A stretch of DNA of 64,000 nucleotides from Dehalococcoidia bacterium (lineage in GTDB: Bacteria > Chloroflexota > Dehalococcoidia > Tepidiformales > Tepidiformaceae), in contig JADYYG010000009.1 of the NCBI GenBank assembly GCA_020853755.1, positions 1 through 64,000 of the forward strand. The letters run 5' to 3'. This document shows positions 35,231-43,629 of the stretch, piece by piece. Position 1 is the stretch's first letter; each line of letters opens with the position of its first letter. The notes below the pieces were generated by a model, which made no database searches, had not been told where the DNA came from, and worked only from the letters and a program-made list of their open reading frames with translations. The position numbers and the translations under genes are program-made.

Positions 35231-37492
35231 TTGGCGGTTCGCGCTGAAGAGCCGAAGACGCAGGACGTCAAGTTCGACGCCGTCTTGGCCCGTGCCGCCG
35301 AGTACCTCCCGGTGGACCGGCTTGATGCGATAACCCAGGCCTACGAATTCGCAGAAAAGTGTCACGAAGGCCAGCTTCGGAAGACCGGCGACCCGTACAT
35401 CACGCACCCGGTCTCGGTCGCCTACATGGTCGCCCATCTCGAACTCGACCAGCAGGCGCTGATGGCCGCGCTCCTCCACGATGTCCAGGAAGATTGCGGC
35501 ATCCCCAACGACGTAATTGCCAGCAACTTCGGCGAGCGCGTGGCAAAGCTGGTCGACGGCCTCACGAAGCTCGACAAACTGCACATGAACGTTGGGGGAG
35601 TCGATCCCGCGCGCGGGACGCTGCAGGCGCAGAACCTGCGGAAGATGTTCCTCGCGATGGCTGAGGACATCTCAGTGGTCCTTATTAAACTGTGCGACCG
35701 GCTTCACAACATGCGCACCCTCTGGGCGTTCCCGGTCGAAAAGCAGCGGCGGATCGCGCTCGAAACGCAGGAGATCTTCGCGCCGCTGGCAAACCGCCTG
35801 GGCGTCTGGCAAATCAAGTGGGAGCTCGAGGACCTCGCCTTCCGATACCTCGAACCCGAGAAATACCGGGAGATTGCCGACCTCCTTGCCTCGAAGCGGG
35901 TGACGCGTGAACGCTACATCCGCGAGGCCTCGGCCATTCTCAAAGGCCACCTCGACACGGCGAGCATCAAGGCCGAAATCTCCGGCCGTGCGAAACACAT
36001 CGCGAGCATCTACCACAAGATGAATCGCTACTCCGAACAGTCGAAGACCTTCGACCAGATCTACGACCTGCTCGCCGTGCGCATCTTCGTGGACTCGGTG
36101 AGCGAGTGTTACCACGCGCTCGGGATCATCCACTCCATCTGGCGGCCGATTCCAGGGCAGTTCGACGACTACATCGGCAATCCCAAGGACTCGATGTACC
36201 AGTCGCTCCACACCACGGTGGTGGGGCCGCACGGCCGCCCGCTCGAGATCCAGATTCGCACCTACGAAATGCATCGCGTGGCGGAATATGGCGTCGCCGC
36301 CCATTGGCGCTACAAGGATGGGAACAAGTCGGGGAAAGATGACGAGCGGATCGCATGGCTGCGGCAGTTGCTGGACTGGCAGCGCGATCTCACGGGCGCC
36401 GACGATTTCGTCGAAAGCGTAAAGACCGACATCTTCCACGACCAGGTGTTCGTGTACACGCCCAAGGGCGACGTGCTCGACCTGCCCGCCGGCGCTACGC
36501 CGCTCGACTTCGCCTACCGTGTTCACACCGACCTCGGGCATCAGACCGTCGGGGCGAAAGTGAACGGCCGCATGGTCTCGCTGAACTCGCAGCTGAAGAA
36601 CGGTGATGTCGTTGATGTGATGCGCAGCAGGGCCAGCAAAGGGCCGTCACGAGACTGGCTGAATGCGAATCTTGGCTACGTCCGCACCACACACTCGAAA
36701 GAGAAGATTCGGCAGTGGTTCCGGAAGCAGGAGCGCGCCGAGAACATCGACCGCGGCCGGGAACTCATCGAGAAAGAGATGCGGCGGCTGGGGCTGGACC
36801 TCAGCGAACGCCAGGACCAACTCCTGACGATGTTCCCGTACCCGAGCTGGGAGGACTTCCTCGCTGCCCTGGGCTATGGCGGCGTGAGCACGAGCTCCAT
36901 CGCTCGAAAGATGGGCGCGGCCATCGCGGAGGAAGAGGCCGTCGCCGAGCCGGTGCTTCCGCCGGTTCCGGAAAAAATGGCTCCGGCCACGCTCGGGTCG
37001 CCTGGGATGCGTGTGCTCGGTGTTGGCAACTTGCTGACGACGATGGCCCGCTGCTGCAACCCGCTCCCGGGAGACCAGATTGTTGGCTATGTGACGCGGA
37101 CCCGCGGCGTTACCGTGCATCGAGCGGATTGCCATAACGTGTTGAATGAAGAGGAGCACGAGCGAATCGTCGAAGTCGAGTGGGGCACTGTCGCGAAGCT
37201 CTACCCGGTCTCCGTGCGTATCGAGGCCTGGGACCGGGTTGGCCTGCTTCGCGATATCACCACGGTGGTGACCGAAGACAAGGTGAACATGGTTGGCGTC
37301 CGCACGGCCGAGAATGGCGACGGGTCGGTGACTATCCTCGCCACGCTGGAGACCACGGGCATCGAGCAGCTTTCGCGCCTGCTGTCCCGCATCGAGATCT
37401 TGCGAGGCGTGCGTTCGGTCGACCGTGCCCAGGAGCGGAAGCGGGGCCGGCCAACCGCCGAGCCGCTTCCCCTGCGCCGCGCCGCGAATTAG
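35231..37492 (+). CDS. relA: Bifunctional (p)ppGpp synthetase/hydrolase
   Basis: A 753-residue long Rel enzyme with all domains. The HD hydrolase has ALLHDVQEDCG with the HDxxED metal motif intact. The synthetase region has YDLLAVRIFVDSVSECYHALG, GNPKDSMYQSLHTTV and RTYEMHRVAEYGVAAHWRYK. TGS follows (VFVYTPKGDVLDLPAGATPL). The zinc-finger/RIS region has RCCNPLPGDQIVGYVTRTRG and HRADC, and a C-terminal ACT domain closes it. It should both make and degrade the alarmone. TTG start at 35231 with GAGG upstream; TAGGAT at 35188-35193 is a candidate -10. Confidence 0.95.
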   Translation: MAVRAEEPKTQDVKFDAVLARAAEYLPVDRLDAITQAYEFAEKCHEGQLRKTGDPYITHPVSVAYMVAHLELDQQALMAALLHDVQEDCGIPNDVIASNFGERVAKLVDGLTKLDKLHMNVGGVDPARGTLQAQNLRKMFLAMAEDISVVLIKLCDRLHNMRTLWAFPVEKQRRIALETQEIFAPLANRLGVWQIKWELEDLAFRYLEPEKYREIADLLASKRVTRERYIREASAILKGHLDTASIKAEISGRAKHIASIYHKMNRYSEQSKTFDQIYDLLAVRIFVDSVSECYHALGIIHSIWRPIPGQFDDYIGNPKDSMYQSLHTTVVGPHGRPLEIQIRTYEMHRVAEYGVAAHWRYKDGNKSGKDDERIAWLRQLLDWQRDLTGADDFVESVKTDIFHDQVFVYTPKGDVLDLPAGATPLDFAYRVHTDLGHQTVGAKVNGRMVSLNSQLKNGDVVDVMRSRASKGPSRDWLNANLGYVRTTHSKEKIRQWFRKQERAENIDRGRELIEKEMRRLGLDLSERQDQLLTMFPYPSWEDFLAALGYGGVSTSSIARKMGAAIAEEEAVAEPVLPPVPEKMAPATLGSPGMRVLGVGNLLTTMARCCNPLPGDQIVGYVTRTRGVTVHRADCHNVLNEEEHERIVEVEWGTVAKLYPVSVRIEAWDRVGLLRDITTVVTEDKVNMVGVRTAENGDGSVTILATLETTGIEQLSRLLSRIEILRGVRSVDRAQERKRGRPTAEPLPLRRAAN

Positions 37493-37493
37493 C

Positions 37494-37718
37494 TCAGGCT
37501 GCCCGGCGCCGCTCCGGCCGGAGATGGGTCACCGTCCCGCGCCGCCGCGGCTGCGTCGGGGCGGGGTGTTTCGGCTGGTACCTGCGCGCCGAGCCCACGC
37601 TTGGTTCGCGGGAACCGAGGTACTCGCCAACCATCGCGGCCGCGACAGACAGGGCCGAGCCGATGATGAACAGGTCGAAGAGGATCGTGAGGACCGGGTG
37701 AGCCATGGTTGCGTACAT
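37494..37718 (-). CDS. Small single-pass membrane protein under an SOS-type promoter
   Basis: A 74-residue protein. One strong hydrophobic helix (about residues 8-31: LTILFDLFIIGSALSVAAAMVGEYL) is followed by a basic, Pro/Arg-rich tail ending RPERRRAA. No LysM domain or other known domain is seen. ATG at 37718 or 37706. Upstream lies a TTGACA-N17-TAGGCT promoter whose spacer is a perfect LexA-type operator, so it should be induced by DNA damage. By size, topology and control it resembles SOS division inhibitors (YneA, SidA and DivS classes), but there is no direct homology that I can see. Confidence 0.6.
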   Translation of the reverse strand: MYATMAHPVLTILFDLFIIGSALSVAAAMVGEYLGSREPSVGSARRYQPKHPAPTQPRRRGTVTHLRPERRRAA

Positions 37719-37736
37719 CCGTTCTAAACTGCTCGG

Positions 37737-37765
37737 AGCCTATCGAACGGGTGTTCGCCTGTCAA
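37737..37765 (-). promoter_or_regulatory. LexA-type SOS box inside a consensus promoter
   Basis: Read on the minus strand: TTGACA (37765-37760), exactly 17 bases, TAGGCT (37742-37737). On the plus strand the spacer contains CGAACGGGTGTTCG (37744-37757), a perfect match to the Gram-positive LexA consensus CGAACRNRYGTTYG. Bound repressor would cover the whole spacer. The start of transcription would be about 37730, 12 bases before the ATG at 37718. Confidence 0.75.
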
Positions 37766-37795
37766 CACGCATGTTCTAAAGTCGACAGGAGATGT

Positions 37796-37816
37796 CGCGA
37801 AACGTTCGCGTATACT
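37796..37816 (+). promoter_or_regulatory. Palindrome abutting a -10 box before the 87-residue gene
   Basis: A perfect inverted repeat CGCGAA-ACG-TTCGCG (37796-37810) is followed directly by TATACT (37811-37816). The ATG at 37838 has AGGAG at 37827-37831. No good -35 exists at 17 bases, so the palindrome may be an activator or repressor site. Confidence 0.5.
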
Positions 37817-37837
37817 CCCGCGGAGCAGGAGAAGAAG

Positions 37838-38101
37838 ATGGCGCGTTCACGTGGTTTGTTCGGCCCCTCGGAGCGGGCGCTGGAGTTCGGCAAGCAGTAT
37901 GCCGAGGTGCTTGGCTATTGGGGTGAGTTCTTCGCGGTTGGGAGCAAACTCGTCGGCGCGAACGTTCGGCTGGGCGAACTGGCCCACGATGCCGCCAAGG
38001 AATGGGACCAGTGGGTGAAGGAAACCGCGAACGCGCCCTGGAACTGGATGAACCCGGAAGTGATGCGCCGGATGATGGGGACCACGCCCAAGGCCGAGTA
38101 G
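37838..38101 (+). CDS. Uncharacterised 87-residue soluble protein
   Basis: Starts at an ATG with a good AGGAG 6 bases upstream. The sequence is mainly helical by composition: ALEFGKQYAEVLGYWGEFFA, then a second amphipathic helix AHDAAKEWDQWVKETA, and a Trp/Met-rich C-terminus (PWNWMNPEVMRRMMG). The length and amphipathic pattern recall phasin-like or granule-binding proteins, but this is weak. It is divergent from the SOS-controlled membrane protein and ends 2 bases before the converging comM stop. Confidence 0.65.
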   Translation: MARSRGLFGPSERALEFGKQYAEVLGYWGEFFAVGSKLVGANVRLGELAHDAAKEWDQWVKETANAPWNWMNPEVMRRMMGTTPKAE

Positions 38102-38103
38102 CG

Positions 38104-39630
38104 CTATTCGATTCGTGCCCGGTACTGGATGGCCTCGGCCATGTGCGGCGTCTCGATCGTCTCGCTGTGGGCCAGGTCGGCAACCGTCCTCGCGACCTTG
38201 AGCAACCGGTGGAATGCGCGGGCTGAAAGGTTCAGCCGTTCGACCGCCATTTTGAGCACGTCCGCCGCGCCCTCAGCCATCTGGCGCTGGGCGAAGTCCC
38301 GAACCTGTGGCGGCGTCATTTCCGCGTTGGTGTGGCCGGGCAGGCCATCGAAGCGCGCCGCCTGCGCGGCACGCGTTTCGGCTACCCGTTCACGGACCAG
38401 TGCCGACTTTTCGCCGCTGCCGAGACCCGCGAGCTTCTCGAAGGGCACGCGCGGGACATCGACGAAGATGTCGATCCGATCCATGAGCGGTCCGGACAGC
38501 CGCCTCTGGTAGCGTGAAATGAGCTGCGGCGAGCAGACACACTCCCGCTCGGGGTCGCCGAAGAAGCCGCACGGGCACGGGTTGTAGCTTCCGCAGAGGA
38601 TGAAGCTCGCGGGGAAGGTGACCGCCTGCTTCGCGCGGCTAATCGTCACCACCTTGTCCTCGATGGGCTGACGGAGCATCTCGAGCACGCGGGGGTCGAA
38701 CTCCAGCAGTTCATCCAAGAAAAGAACGCCACGATGAGCCAGCGTGATTTCGCCCGGGCGCGGGATGGAACCGCCGCCGACGAGCCCTGCGTTTGAAATC
38801 GTGTGGTGCGGCGCCCGGAACGGCCGCTGGCTCACGAGCCCGGTGTTCGAAGGCAGCAGTCCGGCGACGCTGTAGATCCGGGTGACTTCCATCGCCTCTG
38901 GCGTCGTCAGCGGCGGAAGGATGGAAGGGACGGCGCGGGCCAGCAGCGTCTTGCCGCTTCCCGGAGGGCCTTTCATGACGATGTTGTGGCCGCCGGCCGC
39001 GGCGACTTCGAGAGCACGCTTGACGTGTTCCTGGCCGACGATGTCAGCGAAGTCGGTGACATTCGGGGGAGTGGGAGCTTCGGCTTCGGGCGTCTGCCTG
39101 AAGGGAGCTATGGGCACGGCGTCCATCAGGTGCGACGCGAGTGAGGCGAGGCTGGTTACCGGGTACACGGTCATGTCGCTGACAAGCGCCGCTTCAGGCG
39201 CGTTGTCGGCCGGCACAAACGCTCGCTTCATGCCGCGTCCGGCAGCCAGCATCACCATCGGCAGCAGGCCTCGTACCGGCCGGACGTCGCCGGTCAGGCC
39301 GAGCTCGCCGATGAACACCGCGTCGCTGACATCTGCAACGAGTTGCCCCGAAGCCAGCAGGAGTCCGGCGGCAATCGGCAGGTCGTAGGCGGGGCCTTCC
39401 TTCCGCAGGTCACCGGGCGCGAGCGAGATGGTGACTTTGCTGTTCGGCGGCCAGCTCAGCCCGCTGTTTCGAACTGCGCTGCGCACCCGCTCGCGCGACT
39501 CCTGGACTGCTGCATCCGGGAGGCCGACGACCACGGTGCCCGGCATCTGGGAGCGCGTGATGTCGACCTCGACGTCGACCAGTTCGCCGTCGAGACCCAC
39601 CACCGCACAGCTGAGGACTCGGGCGAGCAC
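38104..39630 (-). CDS. comM: Mg-chelatase-like AAA+ ATPase ComM/YifB
   Basis: A 508-residue protein of normal length. It has an N-terminal Lon-protease-like (S5-fold) domain starting [20 protein letters not shown], a central AAA+ domain with Walker [16 protein letters not shown] and Walker B FLDELLEF, the zinc-type cluster [19 protein letters not shown], and the C-terminal domain [19 protein letters not shown]. ComM is a hexameric helicase that promotes branch migration during natural transformation. GTG start at 39630. Confidence 0.94.
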   Translation of the reverse strand: MLARVLSCAVVGLDGELVDVEVDITRSQMPGTVVVGLPDAAVQESRERVRSAVRNSGLSWPPNSKVTISLAPGDLRKEGPAYDLPIAAGLLLASGQLVADVSDAVFIGELGLTGDVRPVRGLLPMVMLAAGRGMKRAFVPADNAPEAALVSDMTVYPVTSLASLASHLMDAVPIAPFRQTPEAEAPTPPNVTDFADIVGQEHVKRALEVAAAGGHNIVMKGPPGSGKTLLARAVPSILPPLTTPEAMEVTRIYSVAGLLPSNTGLVSQRPFRAPHHTISNAGLVGGGSIPRPGEITLAHRGVLFLDELLEFDPRVLEMLRQPIEDKVVTISRAKQAVTFPASFILCGSYNPCPCGFFGDPERECVCSPQLISRYQRRLSGPLMDRIDIFVDVPRVPFEKLAGLGSGEKSALVRERVAETRAAQAARFDGLPGHTNAEMTPPQVRDFAQRQMAEGAADVLKMAVERLNLSARAFHRLLKVARTVADLAHSETIETPHMAEAIQYRARIE

Positions 39631-39736
39631 CGGGGGATTGTGGCGAAGTCAATCGCCCTTGTCGACCGCCGGATGGCGCGAACACGAACCGTGGCGCGAT
39701 GTGTACACTCGAAACACCGCCCGTCAGAGGTTCGCC

Positions 39737-40393
39737 ATGTTCTTCCGAAAACAACCGGAGATGATCTCCCCGGCCCAGGCGCTGCCCGGCCGTTCGATGC
39801 CGATTGCCACCCCGGGCCAACACCTCGTTCTCGGGACGCCGCTGCAAGGCCCCTGGCCTGAAGGCATGAGCCGCGCGACGTTCGGGATGGGTTGCTTCTG
39901 GGGGGCCGAGAAGTTCATGTGGAAGGTTCCCGGTGTCTACTCGACGTTCGTCGGATATGCCGGGGGTTACACGCCGAACCCAACCTACGAAGAGGTTTGC
40001 TCCGGGCTCACCGGTCACGCGGAGGTTGCGGTCGTGATCTTTGACCCGGCGAGGGTCCCGTTCGAGACGCTGCTCAAAGTGTTCTGGGAGAACCACGACC
40101 CAACGCAGTGGATGCGCCAGGGCGGCGACATCGGCACCCAGTACCGGTCGCTCATCATGGTCGAGGACGAGGAGCAGAAGGGCGTGGCAGTCGCTTCCCG
40201 AGAGCGTTACCAGGAGGCATTGAGCGCCGCAGGGTTCGGGAGGATAGCCACCCTGATAGTCCCCGCCGGACCGTTCTACTACGCCGAGGAGTACCACCAG
40301 CAGTACCTCCACCAGAACCCGCACGGCTACTGCAACCACGGGTTCTGCCAGGCGGCGTATCCGGTCGCGGCGAGCAGCAAGGCCGGGGACTGA
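39737..40393 (+). CDS. msrA: Peptide methionine sulfoxide reductase MsrA
   Basis: A 218-residue protein. The catalytic motif is [13 protein letters not shown] with the nucleophilic Cys. GTQYRSLI and the C-terminal resolving cysteines in YCNHGFCQ follow the usual MsrA order. It repairs Met-S-sulfoxide in proteins after oxidative damage. ATG at 39737 has AGAGG upstream; TACACT at 39704-39709 is a candidate -10. In-frame sequence further upstream overlaps comM antisense and was excluded. Confidence 0.95.
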   Translation: MFFRKQPEMISPAQALPGRSMPIATPGQHLVLGTPLQGPWPEGMSRATFGMGCFWGAEKFMWKVPGVYSTFVGYAGGYTPNPTYEEVCSGLTGHAEVAVVIFDPARVPFETLLKVFWENHDPTQWMRQGGDIGTQYRSLIMVEDEEQKGVAVASRERYQEALSAAGFGRIATLIVPAGPFYYAEEYHQQYLHQNPHGYCNHGFCQAAYPVAASSKAGD

Positions 40394-40440
40394 TGCCCTC
40401 GCTCGCCTGGACTCGGTTAACTGCCTGAACGTTCGATTCG

Positions 40441-40468
40441 TTGCCGGGTGCCGGGCCAACGCTAGACT
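40441..40468 (+). promoter_or_regulatory. Promoter of the copper gene pair
   Basis: TTGCCG (40441-40446), 16-base spacer, TAGACT (40463-40468). The ATG of the CopC-like gene is 10 bases downstream, so the 5' leader would be only about 3-4 nt and there is no Shine-Dalgarno. Confidence 0.5.
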
Positions 40469-40478
40469 CTGATACGGA

Positions 40479-41063
40479 ATGAAGTGGCTCGCTGCAGCGT
40501 TTCTGCCAGCCGTCCTGGCTGTCCTCACCGTGGCCAATGCGTGGGCGCATGCCGAGCCCGCGACGGCAAAGCCGGGCGACGGCGCGGTCCTCACCACCGC
40601 TCCCGGCGAGGTTGTCCTCGAGATGAGCCAGGAGATGGGCCGCCAGGCAGGTCTGAACGATATCGACGTCTTCGATGCGCAGGGCAAAGAGGTCACGACC
40701 GTCTCTGCCGTGGTAGACAACAACGACCGGAAGCGCCTCTCGGTCGCGTTGCCGTCTCAGCTCCCCGCCGGGGTGTACACGGTGAAGTGGAAGACCTCGA
40801 GCGCCGAAGACGGCGACCCCGCCAACGGCCAACTGAGTTTCACGGTCGACCCAAAGGCCACGCCGAGCCCCGGCAAGGAACAACTCCGGGAGGACATCCT
40901 CGGCGGCGCGACCCCGGATACTGAAGCGGACGCGCCGCTGTCCACGATTGGCGTCGGCGCAGACAACGCCGGCGTGACCTGGGTTCTCGTCGTTGCCGTT
41001 GGCGTGGGGATGTTCGTCCTCGGCGCGGGCGGGACATTCCTGCTCATCCAGCGAAAGTCATGA
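40479..41063 (+). CDS. CopC-domain exported protein with C-terminal anchor
   Basis: A 194-residue protein: signal peptide (about 1-23, ending NAWA), CopC beta-sandwich (HAEPATAKPGDGAVLTTAPG ... LPAGVYTVKWKTSSAEDGD ... LSFTV), a Ser/Pro/Glu linker, and a C-terminal membrane helix (about 165-188). The His just after the predicted cleavage site is kept, but the second copper-brace His is replaced (DGD where the neighbour has DGH). It is probably a copper carrier or scaffold partner of the next gene, which it overlaps by 4 bases. Confidence 0.8.
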   Translation: MKWLAAAFLPAVLAVLTVANAWAHAEPATAKPGDGAVLTTAPGEVVLEMSQEMGRQAGLNDIDVFDAQGKEVTTVSAVVDNNDRKRLSVALPSQLPAGVYTVKWKTSSAEDGDPANGQLSFTVDPKATPSPGKEQLREDILGGATPDTEADAPLSTIGVGADNAGVTWVLVVAVGVGMFVLGAGGTFLLIQRKS

Positions 41064-43237
41064 TGCGCCGCTGGCTGTTCCTGGCGGTCCTCGCCGGGAC
41101 ACTCCTTCCCGTCCTTCTCCAGCCCAACGCCGCACTGGCGCATGCCGCCTTACGAACATCCGATCCAGTGGCGAATGCGTTCCTCCAGCGCGCGCCCGAT
41201 CGGGTCACGCTAACCTTCACCGAGCCGATTGACGCGCGAACCAGCACGATCCGGTTGCTGGATGCGAACGGAACGCCGGTGGCTACCCAGCCAGTGGCGG
41301 TGTCCGGGAACTCGATGACGGCCGGTGTGCAGTCGTTGAAGCCCGGTATCTACAACGTCATCTGGTCGAACACCTCCAAGATAGACGGCCACGCTATCAG
41401 CGGGTCGTTCCCGTTCACCGTCCTCCGTGCGGATGGCTCGATGCCGGATCAGTCGAATAGCCTCGCCGGGCTGTCTTCGAACCCAGACCCTGCGCCGCTG
41501 GCCGATGGCGTGGCTGTGCGCGCACTTTCGCTCCTCGGGCTCGCGATGGTGGTCGCAGGAGCGATTGTCACGCTCATCTGGCGGGAGTCCCCTGCTTCGG
41601 TTCGCAAGGGATTGACGCGAACCGTCTACGCGGGCGCCGCTGTGCTGGCCATAGCGACGATGCTCAACCTCGCAACGATCCACGACGCATACAGCGGGGT
41701 GGGCCTGAAGGAAGTGATTCTGAAGACGCCCAGCGGCGGGTACTGGCTCACCCGCGCTGGCCTTGTCCTGTTGATCGCGGTATGTGCCAGTTTCCTGGGC
41801 GATGCGCGGGCGCGTTCCTCTGGCGCGTTGCTGGCGGCGGTGGCGCTCTACCTCTGGGCGTACACGGCAACGAGCCACGCCGCCGCCGGGGCCGGCAACG
41901 CATGGGCGAAGCCGCTCGACATCGCCCATGGTGCAGCAGCGCTCGCCTGGATCGGCGCGGTCACCGGCCTGGCGCTCAGCGCGCGCCTCGGCGCGAAGGG
42001 AGACGACTGGCCACGCCTCTTGCCACGGTTCTCGCTACTCGCGTCTGTGATGGTGTTCGTCCTGCTGGCGACAGGCGTGATGAGCGCGTTCGTGGAGATT
42101 GATCACCCTCAGAAGCTCTGGGAGACCCGCTACGGCGCCACGCTCGTCGTGAAGATAGCGCTCATGCTGCCGCTGCTGGCACTCGCGGCCTACAACGCAC
42201 GCTTCGGCAAACACTTGCTCGAACAAACAAACGACGGCGCCCGGACGCGCTTCGTCAGGCTCGCATCAGGTGAGGTGCTGCTTGGCCTCGCCGTCTTCCT
42301 CGCGGCTGCGTTCCTCACCCAGACGACCGCGTCGAAGTCGATCGATATCCAGCCGGACGCGCGAGCCTTTGACCAGACCTCTGCGTTCGTGGACCTGAAT
42401 ATCGACCTCAAGATCGATCCGAACCGGACAGGTCTGAATACGTATACCGTCGGGCTGACCGATGCCGGCGGCGCACCGGTGAATGCAGACCGGGTGAAGC
42501 TGACCTTCCGCTACCAGGACGACCAGTCGATTGGCGCGTCATCGCTGGTGCTGTCTCGTTCCGGGAACACGTTCCACGGGCAGGGGCCGTTCATGACACT
42601 CGAAGGGAAGTGGCGCGTAGAGGTTGAGATTCGGCGGCCCGACGTTGACGACGTGGTTGGCTTCTTCGATGTCCGGCCCGCTGGCGCCGCGGTTTCGAAC
42701 GTGGTGTCCGGGGGAGCATGGGGAAACCCTGCGCCGGGTCTCACCTGGAACCAGTTTGGGGGGTTCATCTTCCTCCTCGCCGGCTTCGGGTTCGCCCTGT
42801 CTCGCGCCTCGGTGCGAAGGCTCCTTGGCCGCCAGGCCGGTTGGGCTGCGAATGGATTGACGATGGCTGGCTTCGCGTTCGGCGTGCTGCTGGTCTTCGG
42901 TGTGCACTCCCACCAACAGACGGGCGACCTCCCGGTGAACCCGGTGACCGCTGATGCGAACTCCATAGCCCAGGGGCGCATGCTGTTCGAACAGAATTGT
43001 GCGAGTTGCCATGGCCGCACGGGCGTGCCCCCGAAAGGCCTCGACCTGAATCCTTACCCGCTCGACCTCACGGTGCACGCGCCCCAGCATGCCGACGGTG
43101 CGCTCTTCAACTTCATCAGCAAGGGTGTGCCGGGGACGGCCATGCGCGCATGGGGGAGCGGTGACGGGAAGCTCACGGAGGAGCAGATCTGGCACCTCGT
43201 GAACTTCCTGCGAACCCTCACTCCGGTCGAACGCTAG
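41060..43237 (+). CDS. CopC-CopD fusion with a beta domain and a C-terminal cytochrome c
   Basis: A 725-residue membrane protein with four parts. (1) Signal peptide and CopC domain (about 1-125), starting HAALRTSDPVANAF, with both His ligands (N-terminal His and DGHAISG). (2) CopD-type membrane domain, about eight helices (150-430). (3) A YtkA/FixH-like beta domain (about 435-555; SRSGNTFHGQGPFMTLEGKW, WRVEVEIRRP), then two more helices. (4) A class I cytochrome c with CASCH (C647, C650, H651) and probable axial Met in PGTAMRAW (about 695). The combination suggests copper import or delivery coupled to electron transfer, for example for cytochrome oxidase. Confidence 0.88.
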   Translation: MMRRWLFLAVLAGTLLPVLLQPNAALAHAALRTSDPVANAFLQRAPDRVTLTFTEPIDARTSTIRLLDANGTPVATQPVAVSGNSMTAGVQSLKPGIYNVIWSNTSKIDGHAISGSFPFTVLRADGSMPDQSNSLAGLSSNPDPAPLADGVAVRALSLLGLAMVVAGAIVTLIWRESPASVRKGLTRTVYAGAAVLAIATMLNLATIHDAYSGVGLKEVILKTPSGGYWLTRAGLVLLIAVCASFLGDARARSSGALLAAVALYLWAYTATSHAAAGAGNAWAKPLDIAHGAAALAWIGAVTGLALSARLGAKGDDWPRLLPRFSLLASVMVFVLLATGVMSAFVEIDHPQKLWETRYGATLVVKIALMLPLLALAAYNARFGKHLLEQTNDGARTRFVRLASGEVLLGLAVFLAAAFLTQTTASKSIDIQPDARAFDQTSAFVDLNIDLKIDPNRTGLNTYTVGLTDAGGAPVNADRVKLTFRYQDDQSIGASSLVLSRSGNTFHGQGPFMTLEGKWRVEVEIRRPDVDDVVGFFDVRPAGAAVSNVVSGGAWGNPAPGLTWNQFGGFIFLLAGFGFALSRASVRRLLGRQAGWAANGLTMAGFAFGVLLVFGVHSHQQTGDLPVNPVTADANSIAQGRMLFEQNCASCHGRTGVPPKGLDLNPYPLDLTVHAPQHADGALFNFISKGVPGTAMRAWGSGDGKLTEEQIWHLVNFLRTLTPVER

Positions 43238-43629
43238 ACACCGCGCCGGAGCGCCAGCCACTGGAGTGCGCCGAGCGCGAGGCAGCCGTCTGCCACGAAC
43301 GCGACCAGCCATTGACCCTCGGGTTCGAACTGGGACCAGCGAGCGAGGGCTGCGATCCAGATGGCGGCGCCACTCGCCACGTTCGCAAAGGCCAGGACGC
43401 GTACGAAGTTCTCCGTCGTTCCCCGGTAAATCGCGGCGCCCGCGAGTCCGGCTCCGAGCAACGCGAAAGCGCCAGCGCCGGTGACGGTGATCCCCTGCGC
43501 GACGTTGAGCCAGAAGTGCGCCCGCCCGATGAGGCCGGAAAAGAGCAACGCTGCGACGAACTCGAAGGCAGCGTCCGCGAGGACGATCCTGCGAAGGAGT
43601 GGTGAGAGCGGCGCCGGCAGCCTGGTCAT
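43234..43629 (-). CDS. Small four-helix membrane protein
   Basis: A 131-residue protein with four predicted membrane helices and little else: RIVLADAAFEFVAALLFSGL, GITVTGAGAFALLGAGLAGA, VRVLAFANVASGAAIWIAAL and LVAFVADGCLALGALQWLAL. No known motif. ATG at 43629 overlaps the glyoxalase stop by 4 bases, so the two are co-translated. Its stop shares CTAG with the stop of the converging CopC-CopD gene. Confidence 0.7.
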   Translation of the reverse strand: MTRLPAPLSPLLRRIVLADAAFEFVAALLFSGLIGRAHFWLNVAQGITVTGAGAFALLGAGLAGAAIYRGTTENFVRVLAFANVASGAAIWIAALARWSQFEPEGQWLVAFVADGCLALGALQWLALRRGV

